Shown here piece after piece: positions 53,725 through 61,281 of a DNA stretch of 64,000 nt; within the stretch, counting starts at the first letter, position 1; the number at the start of each line of letters is the position of its first letter. The stretch is from Paenibacillus endophyticus (GTDB taxonomy: Bacteria; Bacillota; Bacilli; Paenibacillales; Paenibacillaceae), in contig NZ_JACHXW010000006.1 in NCBI RefSeq assembly GCF_014192395.1, forward strand, positions 1 to 64,000. Reading direction: 5' to 3'. The notes below the pieces were generated by a model. The model searched no databases. It saw only the letters and a list, made by a program, of their open reading frames with translations, and was not told the DNA's origin. The position numbers and the translations under genes were made by a program.

Positions 53725-54582
53725 TTAAATATTACGTTGCAAAAATTCGTGTTCATAAATCGCTTGAATTCTTTCCAAAACGTTCCGCGCCTGGTCTTTA
53801 AATTTTAATCCCGCAACCTGACCTTTCAGCAAATACACGCCAGTTTTATTCCGGTGTTCCCCGAGAGCCCCTTCATACAGCTTGTTGGCGCCGTGAGTAG
53901 GCGGTGAGAAAAATAGCTTCATTAATACTCCAACCAAAAAGGGCAGTCCGGATTGTTTCCCTTTTCTTAGCGTATTGTTGCTACCTGGGTCAACGCTGCG
54001 GATCTTGATGTCGTCCTTGGCAAGCTGCGTCGCGATGGCCTGAGTCCACAGCGAAAGAGCTAGTTTTGAGGTGGCGTAAGGACCAAGCAGCTTGCGGAAG
54101 GTTTTGGGACGTTCCAGGATATCGATAGTAAACTCTTTCGTAAATTTTAGCGCTGAAGATGAGGTGTTGATCACCGTTTTTAAGCGACCAATTTTCAGGA
54201 GTTCCTTCAACTCCATCAGAATAATATATGGAACGACCGTCAACAGCTCATAATGCTTCTCGCGCCCTTGTTTCGAATGGCTAAGCTTGGGAAAGGACCC
54301 TCCGGCGTTATTGAACAAAATATCGATCCGCTGCTCCTTGCTTTTGATCTCTTCCAAAGTACGTCTCAAGCTGGCATAATCGGCAAGATCATCTGTTTTA
54401 TAAATTCGAAGCGATCCACTCTTGACCGCATGTTGGATGCTCATATCGTCTGTCGGAAAGTCGGAACGGTTCAAAGCAACCACCTGCCAGTCCTCCGACA
54501 GCAATTTCCGGGTTAATTCCAACCCGATCCCGGCGCTTGCGCCTGTAATCAATGCAATATGTTCACTTGGGTTCTTGTTCAT
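53725..54582 (-). CDS. SDR oxidoreductase under MerR control
   Basis: Short-chain dehydrogenase of 285 residues; GASAGIGLE cofactor motif, NNAGG, and YATSK catalytic pair. C-terminal features resemble retinol-dehydrogenase/WW-oxidoreductase-like SDRs. AGGAGGAG lies before the ATG. It is divergent from a MerR-family gene, with a matching 19-bp-spacer promoter, so it is likely induced by the ligand the MerR protein senses. The substrate is unknown. Confidence 0.9.
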   Translation of the reverse strand: MNKNPSEHIALITGASAGIGLELTRKLLSEDWQVVALNRSDFPTDDMSIQHAVKSGSLRIYKTDDLADYASLRRTLEEIKSKEQRIDILFNNAGGSFPKLSHSKQGREKHYELLTVVPYIILMELKELLKIGRLKTVINTSSSALKFTKEFTIDILERPKTFRKLLGPYATSKLALSLWTQAIATQLAKDDIKIRSVDPGSNNTLRKGKQSGLPFLVGVLMKLFFSPPTHGANKLYEGALGEHRNKTGVYLLKGQVAGLKFKDQARNVLERIQAIYEHEFLQRNI

Positions 54583-54627
54583 TGTGCATCTCCTCCTGAT
54601 ATCGGGATATTTACCCTGATAGCGTAT

Positions 54628-54726
54628 ATTCTATAAGTTGAAGTCGACTCCAAGTCAAGGCGCGAAAACAAAGTTTATTCCTAAGGATAAAAGACTTGAC
54701 TTGGAGCCAGCTCCAAGATGTATAAT
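54628..54726. promoter_or_regulatory. Divergent MerR-type promoters
   Basis: Plus strand: TTGACT (54696-54701), exactly 19-bp spacer, TATAAT (54721-54726), with the palindrome CTTGGAGCCAGCTCCAAG inside. Minus strand: TTGACT (54653-54658), 19-bp spacer with TTGGAGTCGACTTCAA, TAGAAT (54628-54633). Over-long 19-bp spacers with internal dyads are the hallmark of MerR-activated promoters, so both the regulator and the SDR gene should respond. Confidence 0.88.
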
Positions 54727-54757
54727 GCACAAAAAACAATCTCCGGGAGGGAACAGG

Positions 54758-55246
54758 ATGAAGGAAGAGCAATCCTATACGATAAAGCAAACCGCTGAGC
54801 AAACCGGAATTACTGAGGATACGATCCGTTATTACGAAAAGATCGCGCTGCTACCTCGTGCAGAGCGGAAGGACAACGGGCACCGCATCTACCGACAGGA
54901 GGATATCAATACGATCCAGCTGATAGCATGCCTGAAAAAAACGGGGATGCCGCTAGAGGAAATGCGGCCTTTTTTGGCAGTCTCCGCCGATACAGATCCC
55001 GCGGAATATCCCGAACTGGTGGAACTTTTAACGAGCCACCGGAAAAATATTCTCAGCCAAATCGCCTCGTTGCAGCAGGTCGTCGATTTTATCGACATGA
55101 AGTTGGAGGAGGGGAGATACCGATGGGACTGCTCGGATGTAGATCTAGACGGCTTATTAGAGAAAAGGATGGGAGAACCGAAACCAAAGTCCGTCTCTCC
55201 CGTTGAGATGAGTTATTTTTCCGTGTCGGCCAAAGCGGGCAGATAA
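54758..55246 (+). CDS. MerR-family transcriptional regulator
   Basis: Regulator of 162 residues with an N-terminal MerR winged helix (TIKQTAEQTGITEDTIRYYEK), a dimerisation coiled coil and a short C-terminal effector part. It lacks the metal-binding Cys pattern of MerR/CueR, so an organic inducer is more likely. GGGAGG lies 7 nt before the ATG at 54758; a longer in-frame reading would run back through the promoter. It autoregulates and controls the divergent SDR gene. Confidence 0.92.
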   Translation: MKEEQSYTIKQTAEQTGITEDTIRYYEKIALLPRAERKDNGHRIYRQEDINTIQLIACLKKTGMPLEEMRPFLAVSADTDPAEYPELVELLTSHRKNILSQIASLQQVVDFIDMKLEEGRYRWDCSDVDLDGLLEKRMGEPKPKSVSPVEMSYFSVSAKAGR

Positions 55247-55298
55247 GCTCGCAATAAGCGGCTGCTTCCTCGCATAAACTGCTGCAGTCCGTTGCGCT

Positions 55299-55360
55299 AA
55301 CGAGGAACGTTAGTTAAACTCACCATGGAGCAGTTGCAGTCTGCAACTGCTCCATTTTTT
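55299..55360 (+). terminator. AACGTTAG motif plus terminator after merR
   Basis: The motif ACGAGGAACGTTAGTTAAA (55300-55317) leads to ATGGAGCAGTTGCAG / CTGCAACTGCTCCAT, a perfect 15-bp inverted repeat (55325-55355), followed by T. The same motif-plus-hairpin arrangement occurs at 56001-56072. Confidence 0.85.
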
Positions 55361-55486
55361 CATTTTGCTAACTGGCAGGTTAGCTCAGTGCCATTTTGTA
55401 AATTACAGATGTAACTTTCGTTATTAATAACGAGGAACGTCTTATAGGTTTTATAATAACTAATAAAAGAATACGAGGGATAAGTT

Positions 55487-55995
55487 GTGAATAAAAAAGG
55501 ATATTTATTTGTTGTTTTATCTTTATCTTTAACATTATCGACCGTAACTGCCTGTGATTCAACAAGTTCAACTCAAAAGAATGCGTCTAATCCAAAGTCT
55601 GGTGTATTAGCAAGTCCGCAAATACAACCCTTACTATCTCTTTAAGCGACGAAGAGAATAAACCCTCGCACTATATTGCTTCTGGAGGCGCAACTGTACA
55701 GCAACCTTTTTCTGTAAATCCGGGATTTGTACATATAAAACTTCTAATGATGAACAATAGTAGCCATGAAGTCAATGTTAGTTTAACGCACTTAGATACT
55801 AGTAAACTGTATTTCGCTAGAACAATTGCTGCTGGGGAATATTTGGATTGAATAAATTTTATTGAAGGTTTCGAACAAGGCATGCTTATTGGAGGCTACC
55901 TACTTCAATGGAGTGGTGAAGGTTATTGTGTTGACGGTGAAGTATGGGGGTCAGCTGGTTCAGATCCGGACGATATTGTTCCATCATCTTATTGA
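55487..55995 (+). pseudogene. Broken lipoprotein gene
   Basis: A GTG start gives a lipoprotein signal peptide (LSTVTACDS lipobox). The frame is lost near 55610 (early TAA at 55643); the protein then continues in another frame (ISLSDEENKPSHYIASGG...) and meets an in-frame TGA at 55849 before the tail ending DDIVPSSY at 55995. The reading is thus one frameshift and one stop away from a ~165-residue secreted protein. AT-rich codon use unlike the neighbours suggests foreign origin. Function unknown. Confidence 0.72.
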
Positions 55996-56000
55996 ACTTA

Positions 56001-56072
56001 CGGAGAACGTTAGTTCAATGAAACAGCGACAGTCTTGGACTTTATTTTCTCGTCCTTGGCTGTCGCTGTTTC
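56001..56072. terminator. AACGTTAG motif plus long hairpin
   Basis: CGGAGAACGTTAGTTCAATG (56001-56020) is followed by GAAACAGCGACAG (56020-56032) pairing with CTGTCGCTGTTTC (56060-56072). The stem core is shared with the hairpin after nadV. Acts as a terminator or is a dispersed palindromic repeat. Confidence 0.65.
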
Positions 56073-56214
56073 AATTCTGAGGTCAGTCTAAAACTTACTT
56101 TATGAAGTCTGACGATATTACAATCGATAATACGCTTGAAATAAAGACATCCAGTCTAATACTTTATTATCTACCGACAGCTAAAGTGCGAATGCTCGGC
56201 TCGCTCAGATTTTT

Positions 56215-56526
56215 TCAAGAGCAGGAACCAGTCTCCTTGAACTCGACAATGACTCCTCCGCTTATTCCTTCGGATGAATAGCCAGCTTCTTCGCGCAGTT
56301 TTTTAGCCTCAGCTTCCGACACTTCAATTGCGACAGTCTTATGGGGAATCGAGCACCCATCCACGATAAGCTGACTATCCGAAGATTGAATTTCTATAGG
56401 ATAAGCGTCTTCCTGCACGCTGGGCGGATAGATGTATACCCGATCGCCTTGAACGCTGATAAACTGGCTAGCCAACAAGTATATCCCTGTAATAATGCCG
56501 ACGAAACCGATTAATCGGTATTTCAC
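56215..56526 (-). CDS. Small membrane-anchored protein, unknown function
   Basis: Hypothetical protein of 103 residues. One N-terminal membrane segment (~4-24, LIGFVGIITGIYLLA) and a ~80-residue extracytoplasmic part with one Cys pair candidate (DGCSIP, TGSCS). The start is a GTG with AAGGAGG 8 nt upstream; a longer ATG reading lacks a ribosome site. Not recognised. Confidence 0.65.
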   Translation of the reverse strand: MKYRLIGFVGIITGIYLLASQFISVQGDRVYIYPPSVQEDAYPIEIQSSDSQLIVDGCSIPHKTVAIEVSEAEAKKLREEAGYSSEGISGGVIVEFKETGSCS

Positions 56527-56764
56527 GAAAATTCCTCCTTCCGTGTTTCCAGTATACATATAATAAACGCAATTCATAACCAGAGGTTGCTGGCTGCCCC
56601 TTTTGATCGATAGCGATAGAAAGCCAAAGAAAGGCCAATATGAAATGAACACATCATCTTGCGATTACAAGAGGAGCATTGAAAATTGTCGAAAATGAAG
56701 GTATTTCCAGAAGGGCTGTAGAATGGTATATGAGTATCAATACCATATTCTCGGAGGTAACCAA

Positions 56765-57790
56765 ATGAAAAGAACGAAGAAGGCTTTATTTGTAATGATG
56801 ACCGTTTGTTTGATGTCACTGTCATTCATTATGCCGGCTGCAGCGGCAGAAGTTACAAAGGACAAGTACACCTATTCGGTATCCAAAAGCTTAGGCGAAG
56901 TGGATGAGGTCATCACGATTGAGGATTTAGGCGAGCTTTATGAGGATATGGAAGTAACATCGACGATTGTACCGGATAAAGCAGTGCTTACGTTTACGGC
57001 GAAAGCAACGACTAGTGCAGTCGTATTAGGCTACAGCCTAGAGAAGGGAATTCTCGTTTCCGAATCTCTTCCTTGGACGATAAAAGGCAAGAAAGAGCTT
57101 GTGAACAGCCTTGCAGCCAATACAACGGGAACGGTAGCCTTTGAATACGGCTTGCCGTATTATGAGTTGTTCCTATTTGATGAGACGACTGGTGACCAAA
57201 CGAGTTATTTCTTCAAAATCGACAAAGGTAATGCTGTAGGCGACCAACCTGACGCATGGGCCAAAACAGAGGTAGATGCAGCTATTGCGGGCGGCCTCGT
57301 TCCAGAAGGACTGCAAAGCTACTATAAACAGCAAATCTCGCGTGCGGACTTCGCGAAGCTTATCGTTAATTTGCTTGAGGTTACGACTGGCAATACGATC
57401 GATGCGATTCTGGAAGAGAATGAAGTTAGCTTGAGCGATAACCCTTTCACGGATACGACGATCAAACAAGTCATCGCGGCTAATCTCATGGGAATCGTTA
57501 ACGGTAAAGGAAACGGAAAGTTTGATCCTTACGGCAGTATCACAAGGCAAGAAGCGGCTGTTATGCTCACGAATACGGTGGATGTGTTCGGTTTTGACAT
57601 CACTGGCGATGCGTCGACTTTTGCGGACAATAAGGAAATCGCCAGCTGGGCAAAGCCTAGCGTTGATTTTGTATTCACTTTTGGCGTAATGAACGGTACG
57701 GGCAGCAACAATTTCAGTCCAAAAGGAACGTACACACGCCAGCAGGCTTATGCGACCATTTTGCGTTTGAGCAATTTAATGGCTGAATAA
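56765..57790 (+). CDS. Secreted SLH-domain protein
   Basis: Surface protein of 341 residues. Signal peptide (~1-27, ends PAAAA), a beta-rich N-terminal region (~30-155) of unknown role, and three SLH domains (~158-341) with the motifs AWAKTEVD, ISRADFAKLIV, FDPYGSITRQEAAVML and FSPKGTYTRQQAYATI. It should bind pyruvylated wall polymer. GGAGG lies 7 nt before the ATG at 56765. Monocistronic, strong terminator. Confidence 0.93.
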   Translation: MKRTKKALFVMMTVCLMSLSFIMPAAAAEVTKDKYTYSVSKSLGEVDEVITIEDLGELYEDMEVTSTIVPDKAVLTFTAKATTSAVVLGYSLEKGILVSESLPWTIKGKKELVNSLAANTTGTVAFEYGLPYYELFLFDETTGDQTSYFFKIDKGNAVGDQPDAWAKTEVDAAIAGGLVPEGLQSYYKQQISRADFAKLIVNLLEVTTGNTIDAILEENEVSLSDNPFTDTTIKQVIAANLMGIVNGKGNGKFDPYGSITRQEAAVMLTNTVDVFGFDITGDASTFADNKEIASWAKPSVDFVFTFGVMNGTGSNNFSPKGTYTRQQAYATILRLSNLMAE

Positions 57791-57807
57791 CCATTGCATG
57801 CCATTGA

Positions 57808-57852
57808 AGAGATGCTGTATGGTCTACATGACCGAACAGCATCTCTTTTTTT
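57808..57852 (+). terminator. Terminator after the SLH protein gene
   Basis: AGAGATGCTGT / ACAGCATCTCT perfect 11-bp stem and a run of T. Confidence 0.94.
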
Positions 57853-58095
57853 ATGCCAAGATATACAGGCGGAAGTTCTCTTTATTCTCCATATAGTTCA
57901 TGAATAGAAAATAGTGATGCCGTCTATTCGCTATTATCGATTGTTTAATGGGAGCAACTGCTGAAAATAGGGGAAAAGGATGAATATTTCCTGTTGTACC
58001 AGGTTCAAAAACGGATTATGGTCAAAGAAACCTAGGCAGTTGCAAGGTGATGAAAGCTTGTGTATGTCGACACGGCATAAATGGAGGGGATAAAT

Positions 58096-59334
58096 ATGGA
58101 TGAACCGTATTTAGCGAAGCCAACGCAGCAGCAGCTGGCATGGCAGGACTACGAGCTGGGCATGTTTTGTCATTTTGGATTGAACACGTTTTGCAATCAC
58201 GAATGGGGAGAAGGCAAGGATAGCCCTGAGGCGTTCAACCCGACTGAACTGGATGCAAGGCAATGGGCAAAGACGGCTAAGCAAGCGGGATTTCGCTATG
58301 TCATGCTTACTGCGAAGCATCATGACGGCTTCTGCTTATGGCCGACGAGGACGACCGCATACTCCGTCCAATCTAGCCCATGGAGGAATGGAGAAGGGGA
58401 TGTCGTTCGCGAATGCTCGGAGGCTTGCCGGGAAGAGGGGCTGGGCTTCGGCATTTACTTATCGCCTTGGGATCGGCATGATCCGCGCTATCTGGATGAA
58501 GCAGCCTATGATGAGGTTTACTGCGAGCAGCTTACGGAGCTGCTCACAGGTTACGGTCCGCTCGTTGAAGTGTGGTTCGATGGCGCGGGCTCTGAAGGCA
58601 GGCAATACGACTGGCCACGCATCATGAGTCTTGTAAACAAGTACCAGCCTAATGCCATGGTATTCAATATGGGTGCGCCGACCGTACGCTGGGTAGGCAA
58701 CGAGGAAGGTTTCGCTCCTTATCCTTGCTGGAATACGGCGGATGCGGCGCGAGTCAGCATGTACACGAATGATATGACGACATGGCTGCCGGAAACCCCG
58801 GATTGGGTACCGGCTGAATGTCCCGTTCCGATCCGGGGCAATCATTGGTTCTGGCATCCGAATGACGAGACGCCGCTCCGTTCACTGGAGGAGCTCATCG
58901 ATATATATGAAAGATCCGTCGGCCACGGCGCTATGCTGCTGCTAAACGCAGCACCTGACGACAGGGGCTTGATTCCGGATGCGGAGGTCAAGCGGTTGTT
59001 GGAGCTGGGCAACGAAATCAAGCGAAGATATGGAACCCCCCTTGCGGTGAGCAGCGGCAGCCATTCGGTTTCGATTCGTTTGGAACAGGAGGCGGATATC
59101 CATCGCATCGTTCTGATGGAGCAAATTGAGCGGGGGGAACGGGTTAAGAGTTATATAGTGGAAGCGGAAAGCGGCGGCGAGTGGACGGTAATCGCGAGAG
59201 GCAGTGCGATCGGCCATAAGAAGATCGATCCGCTTCCTCAACCTGCTCTAACCTCACATATTCGCCTAACGATATTGGAAAGTGTGGGAATACCCCATAT
59301 TCGTTCTTTTTCCATTTATAATACGAAAGATTAA
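58096..59334 (+). CDS. Alpha-L-fucosidase, GH29
   Basis: Cytoplasmic GH29 enzyme of 412 residues without signal peptide. The barrel has CHFGLNTF, MLTAKHHDGFCLWPT and the candidate nucleophile D162 in EVWFDGAG; a C-terminal beta-sandwich (~330-412) follows. GGAGGGG before the ATG supports the start at 58096. The acid/base residue of this family is not conserved and was not assigned. It is one of two distinct GH29 genes in tandem, each with separate upstream regions. Confidence 0.9.
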   Translation: MDEPYLAKPTQQQLAWQDYELGMFCHFGLNTFCNHEWGEGKDSPEAFNPTELDARQWAKTAKQAGFRYVMLTAKHHDGFCLWPTRTTAYSVQSSPWRNGEGDVVRECSEACREEGLGFGIYLSPWDRHDPRYLDEAAYDEVYCEQLTELLTGYGPLVEVWFDGAGSEGRQYDWPRIMSLVNKYQPNAMVFNMGAPTVRWVGNEEGFAPYPCWNTADAARVSMYTNDMTTWLPETPDWVPAECPVPIRGNHWFWHPNDETPLRSLEELIDIYERSVGHGAMLLLNAAPDDRGLIPDAEVKRLLELGNEIKRRYGTPLAVSSGSHSVSIRLEQEADIHRIVLMEQIERGERVKSYIVEAESGGEWTVIARGSAIGHKKIDPLPQPALTSHIRLTILESVGIPHIRSFSIYNTKD

Positions 59335-59421
59335 GGCAGGCTTTTTTGCCATGACAGTGGACGTATGATTGGTCGTAATAAAGCGGTATTCATTCCGCGG
59401 ATATAGGATGGAATCGGAGAA

Positions 59422-59459
59422 AAGGCCGCACTTTGTTATGCAAAGTACGGCTTTTTTTT
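59422..59459 (+). terminator. Terminator after the first fucosidase
   Basis: AGGCCGcACTTTG / CAAAGTaCGGCTT stem with TTAT loop and eight T residues. Confidence 0.9.
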
Positions 59460-59606
59460 GTGGAAAACCGTTGTTTTACAGCGCTTTCCGAAAAATGCAA
59501 TCTTTTCGAAAATGACGTACTTTACAGCAGGCATCTTTACAAAGGATTAACGAAAAAAGTGAGTTTGTTGGAAAGATGGCAATTGCGGGCGCTGCGGCTT
59601 TTGTAT

Positions 59607-59648
59607 TATACATGAAGGAAATCTATTGTAGTATACATGAAGGAAATC
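59607..59648 (+). repeat. 17-bp direct repeat before the second fucosidase
   Basis: TATACATGAAGGAAATC occurs twice, 25 bp start to start (about 2.4 helical turns), 60-100 bp before the gene. The first copy overlaps a TATTATA -10-like sequence. Possible paired sites for the AraC-type regulator encoded downstream. Confidence 0.8.
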
Positions 59649-59707
59649 AGCAGCAGTCATAGGCTCGGCAAATAAATATACGCGCACTTAGAGGAGGAGC
59701 AGGCAAA

Positions 59708-61132
59708 ATGAGCAATGGGCAAATACAGCAGCACGAGGAAAGCGTTATGGACGAAGCGGCATTGGAAGCAGCAGAGGTGGAAAATGGCGTACATAACTTC
59801 AGCGCGGAGGAAGAGTGGGTCAAGCCGGATAATCCGCTTATTCTGGAGCGTCTGGAATGGTTCAAGGATCAGAAGCTCGGCATTATGATGCATTGGGGGC
59901 CTTATTCGCAGCTGGGTCTCGTGGAATCATGGGCGCTTAGTGACGAGGACGGAGATTGGTCCCGTGACGGCATCGACTGGGGCGTGGACAGCGAGGAGCT
60001 GAAAAGGCAATATTTTGGACTGAACAAAACGTTTAATCCGGTCCGGCTGCAGCCGGAGGCATGGGCAGAGCTAGCCGCAGAGGGCGGCTTCAAATATTTG
60101 ACCTTTACGACAAAGCATCATGACGGCTTCTGCATGTGGGACACCCATACGACGGATTACCGGAGTACCGGCCTCGAGACGCCGTTCCATACGCATAAGT
60201 ACGCCGATATTTGCAAGCATGTATTCGATGCCTTCCGCAATAAGGGACTAGCTATCTCGGCTTACTTCTCCAAGGCCGATTGGCACACGCCTTATTATTG
60301 GGCGCCGGGCATGGAGCGGGGTACGCATACTTGGCGCGGTCCCTCGTATGATCCGAAGCAATATCCATGGCTTTGGGAGAAGTTCGTGCAGTTTACTCAC
60401 GAGCAAATGATGGAGCTGCTGACCAAGTATGGACGCATTGACGTACTGTGGCTCGATGCCGGCTGGGTAAGGGATGGCGGCAGAGTGCCGCAGGATATTC
60501 GCTTGGGCGAATTGGTCGATCGCGCGCGCGAAACGCAGCCGTGGCTGCTCTCGGCAGATCGAACGGTCGGCGGCCCTTACGAGAATATCGTAACACCGGA
60601 GCAGACGATTCCGGACGGACCGATGAACGTACCATGGGAGAGCTGCATTACGCTTGGGACCTCGTTCTCGTTCCGATATGAGGACAAGTACAAATCCTTG
60701 CGCAAGGTGGTCCATATTCTGATGGAGGTCGTTGCCAAAGGCGGAAATCTTGCGCTCAATGTCGGCCCTCAGCCGGACGGAAGGCTTCCGGAAGGAGCGA
60801 TTGCAACGATCAAGGAATTGGGCGGATGGATGAAAACCTACGGTGACGCTGTGTACGGCACAAGAATATGTACCCCTTATTTTACCGGCGGCTTTGCGTT
60901 CACCCGCAAGGAGAACAGCGTATTCGCCGCTTATTTGTACCCTTCCGAGGATACGGCAGTTGTAGAGCATGTCGTGATTCCATATACCGAGCCCGTGAAC
61001 AGCGTCGAGCTGTTCGGTACCGATGAAAGCCTGCCGTTTGAACGAACGGAGGCTGGCCTTATCGTTCAGCTGCCGCCAAGCGAGTATGCTGGCAAGGCTC
61101 CTGTTGCACATATATTCCGGCTGCTTGCCTAA
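59708..61132 (+). CDS. Alpha-L-fucosidase, GH29 (second)
   Basis: GH29 enzyme of 474 residues, cytoplasmic. An N-terminal acidic leader (~1-35) precedes the barrel with GIMMHWGPYS, FTTKHHDGFCMWDT and the candidate nucleophile D250 in VLWLDAGW. The NVGPQPDG motif is typical of longer GH29 members. It diverges strongly from the neighbour at 58.1 kb, so the two probably act on different fucosyl linkages. AGGAGG lies before the ATG. Terminator at 61162. Confidence 0.92.
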   Translation: MSNGQIQQHEESVMDEAALEAAEVENGVHNFSAEEEWVKPDNPLILERLEWFKDQKLGIMMHWGPYSQLGLVESWALSDEDGDWSRDGIDWGVDSEELKRQYFGLNKTFNPVRLQPEAWAELAAEGGFKYLTFTTKHHDGFCMWDTHTTDYRSTGLETPFHTHKYADICKHVFDAFRNKGLAISAYFSKADWHTPYYWAPGMERGTHTWRGPSYDPKQYPWLWEKFVQFTHEQMMELLTKYGRIDVLWLDAGWVRDGGRVPQDIRLGELVDRARETQPWLLSADRTVGGPYENIVTPEQTIPDGPMNVPWESCITLGTSFSFRYEDKYKSLRKVVHILMEVVAKGGNLALNVGPQPDGRLPEGAIATIKELGGWMKTYGDAVYGTRICTPYFTGGFAFTRKENSVFAAYLYPSEDTAVVEHVVIPYTEPVNSVELFGTDESLPFERTEAGLIVQLPPSEYAGKAPVAHIFRLLA

Positions 61133-61161
61133 TTAATCGGTTGCCCGACCATTCGACTGAG

Positions 61162-61192
61162 ACTGACGTCCTCCTGCAGGCGTCAGTTTTTT
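61162..61192 (+). terminator. Terminator after the second fucosidase
   Basis: ACTGACG / CGTCAGT stem with a short loop and six T. Confidence 0.88.
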
Positions 61193-61281
61193 GGATATCC
61201 AAAATAGGAAATGATGTATCTTGTCCTGCTCTTTTAGATAAGGTACGCTTATAGGTAAACAAGAGGAAGGTGATACAAGGG

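Noticed and set aside
59360..59420. Fourth copy of the conserved element on the minus strand
   Set aside because: Only a CTATAT...CGGAATGAA core is present; the 3' hairpin and CGTTTC end are missing, so similarity may be chance.
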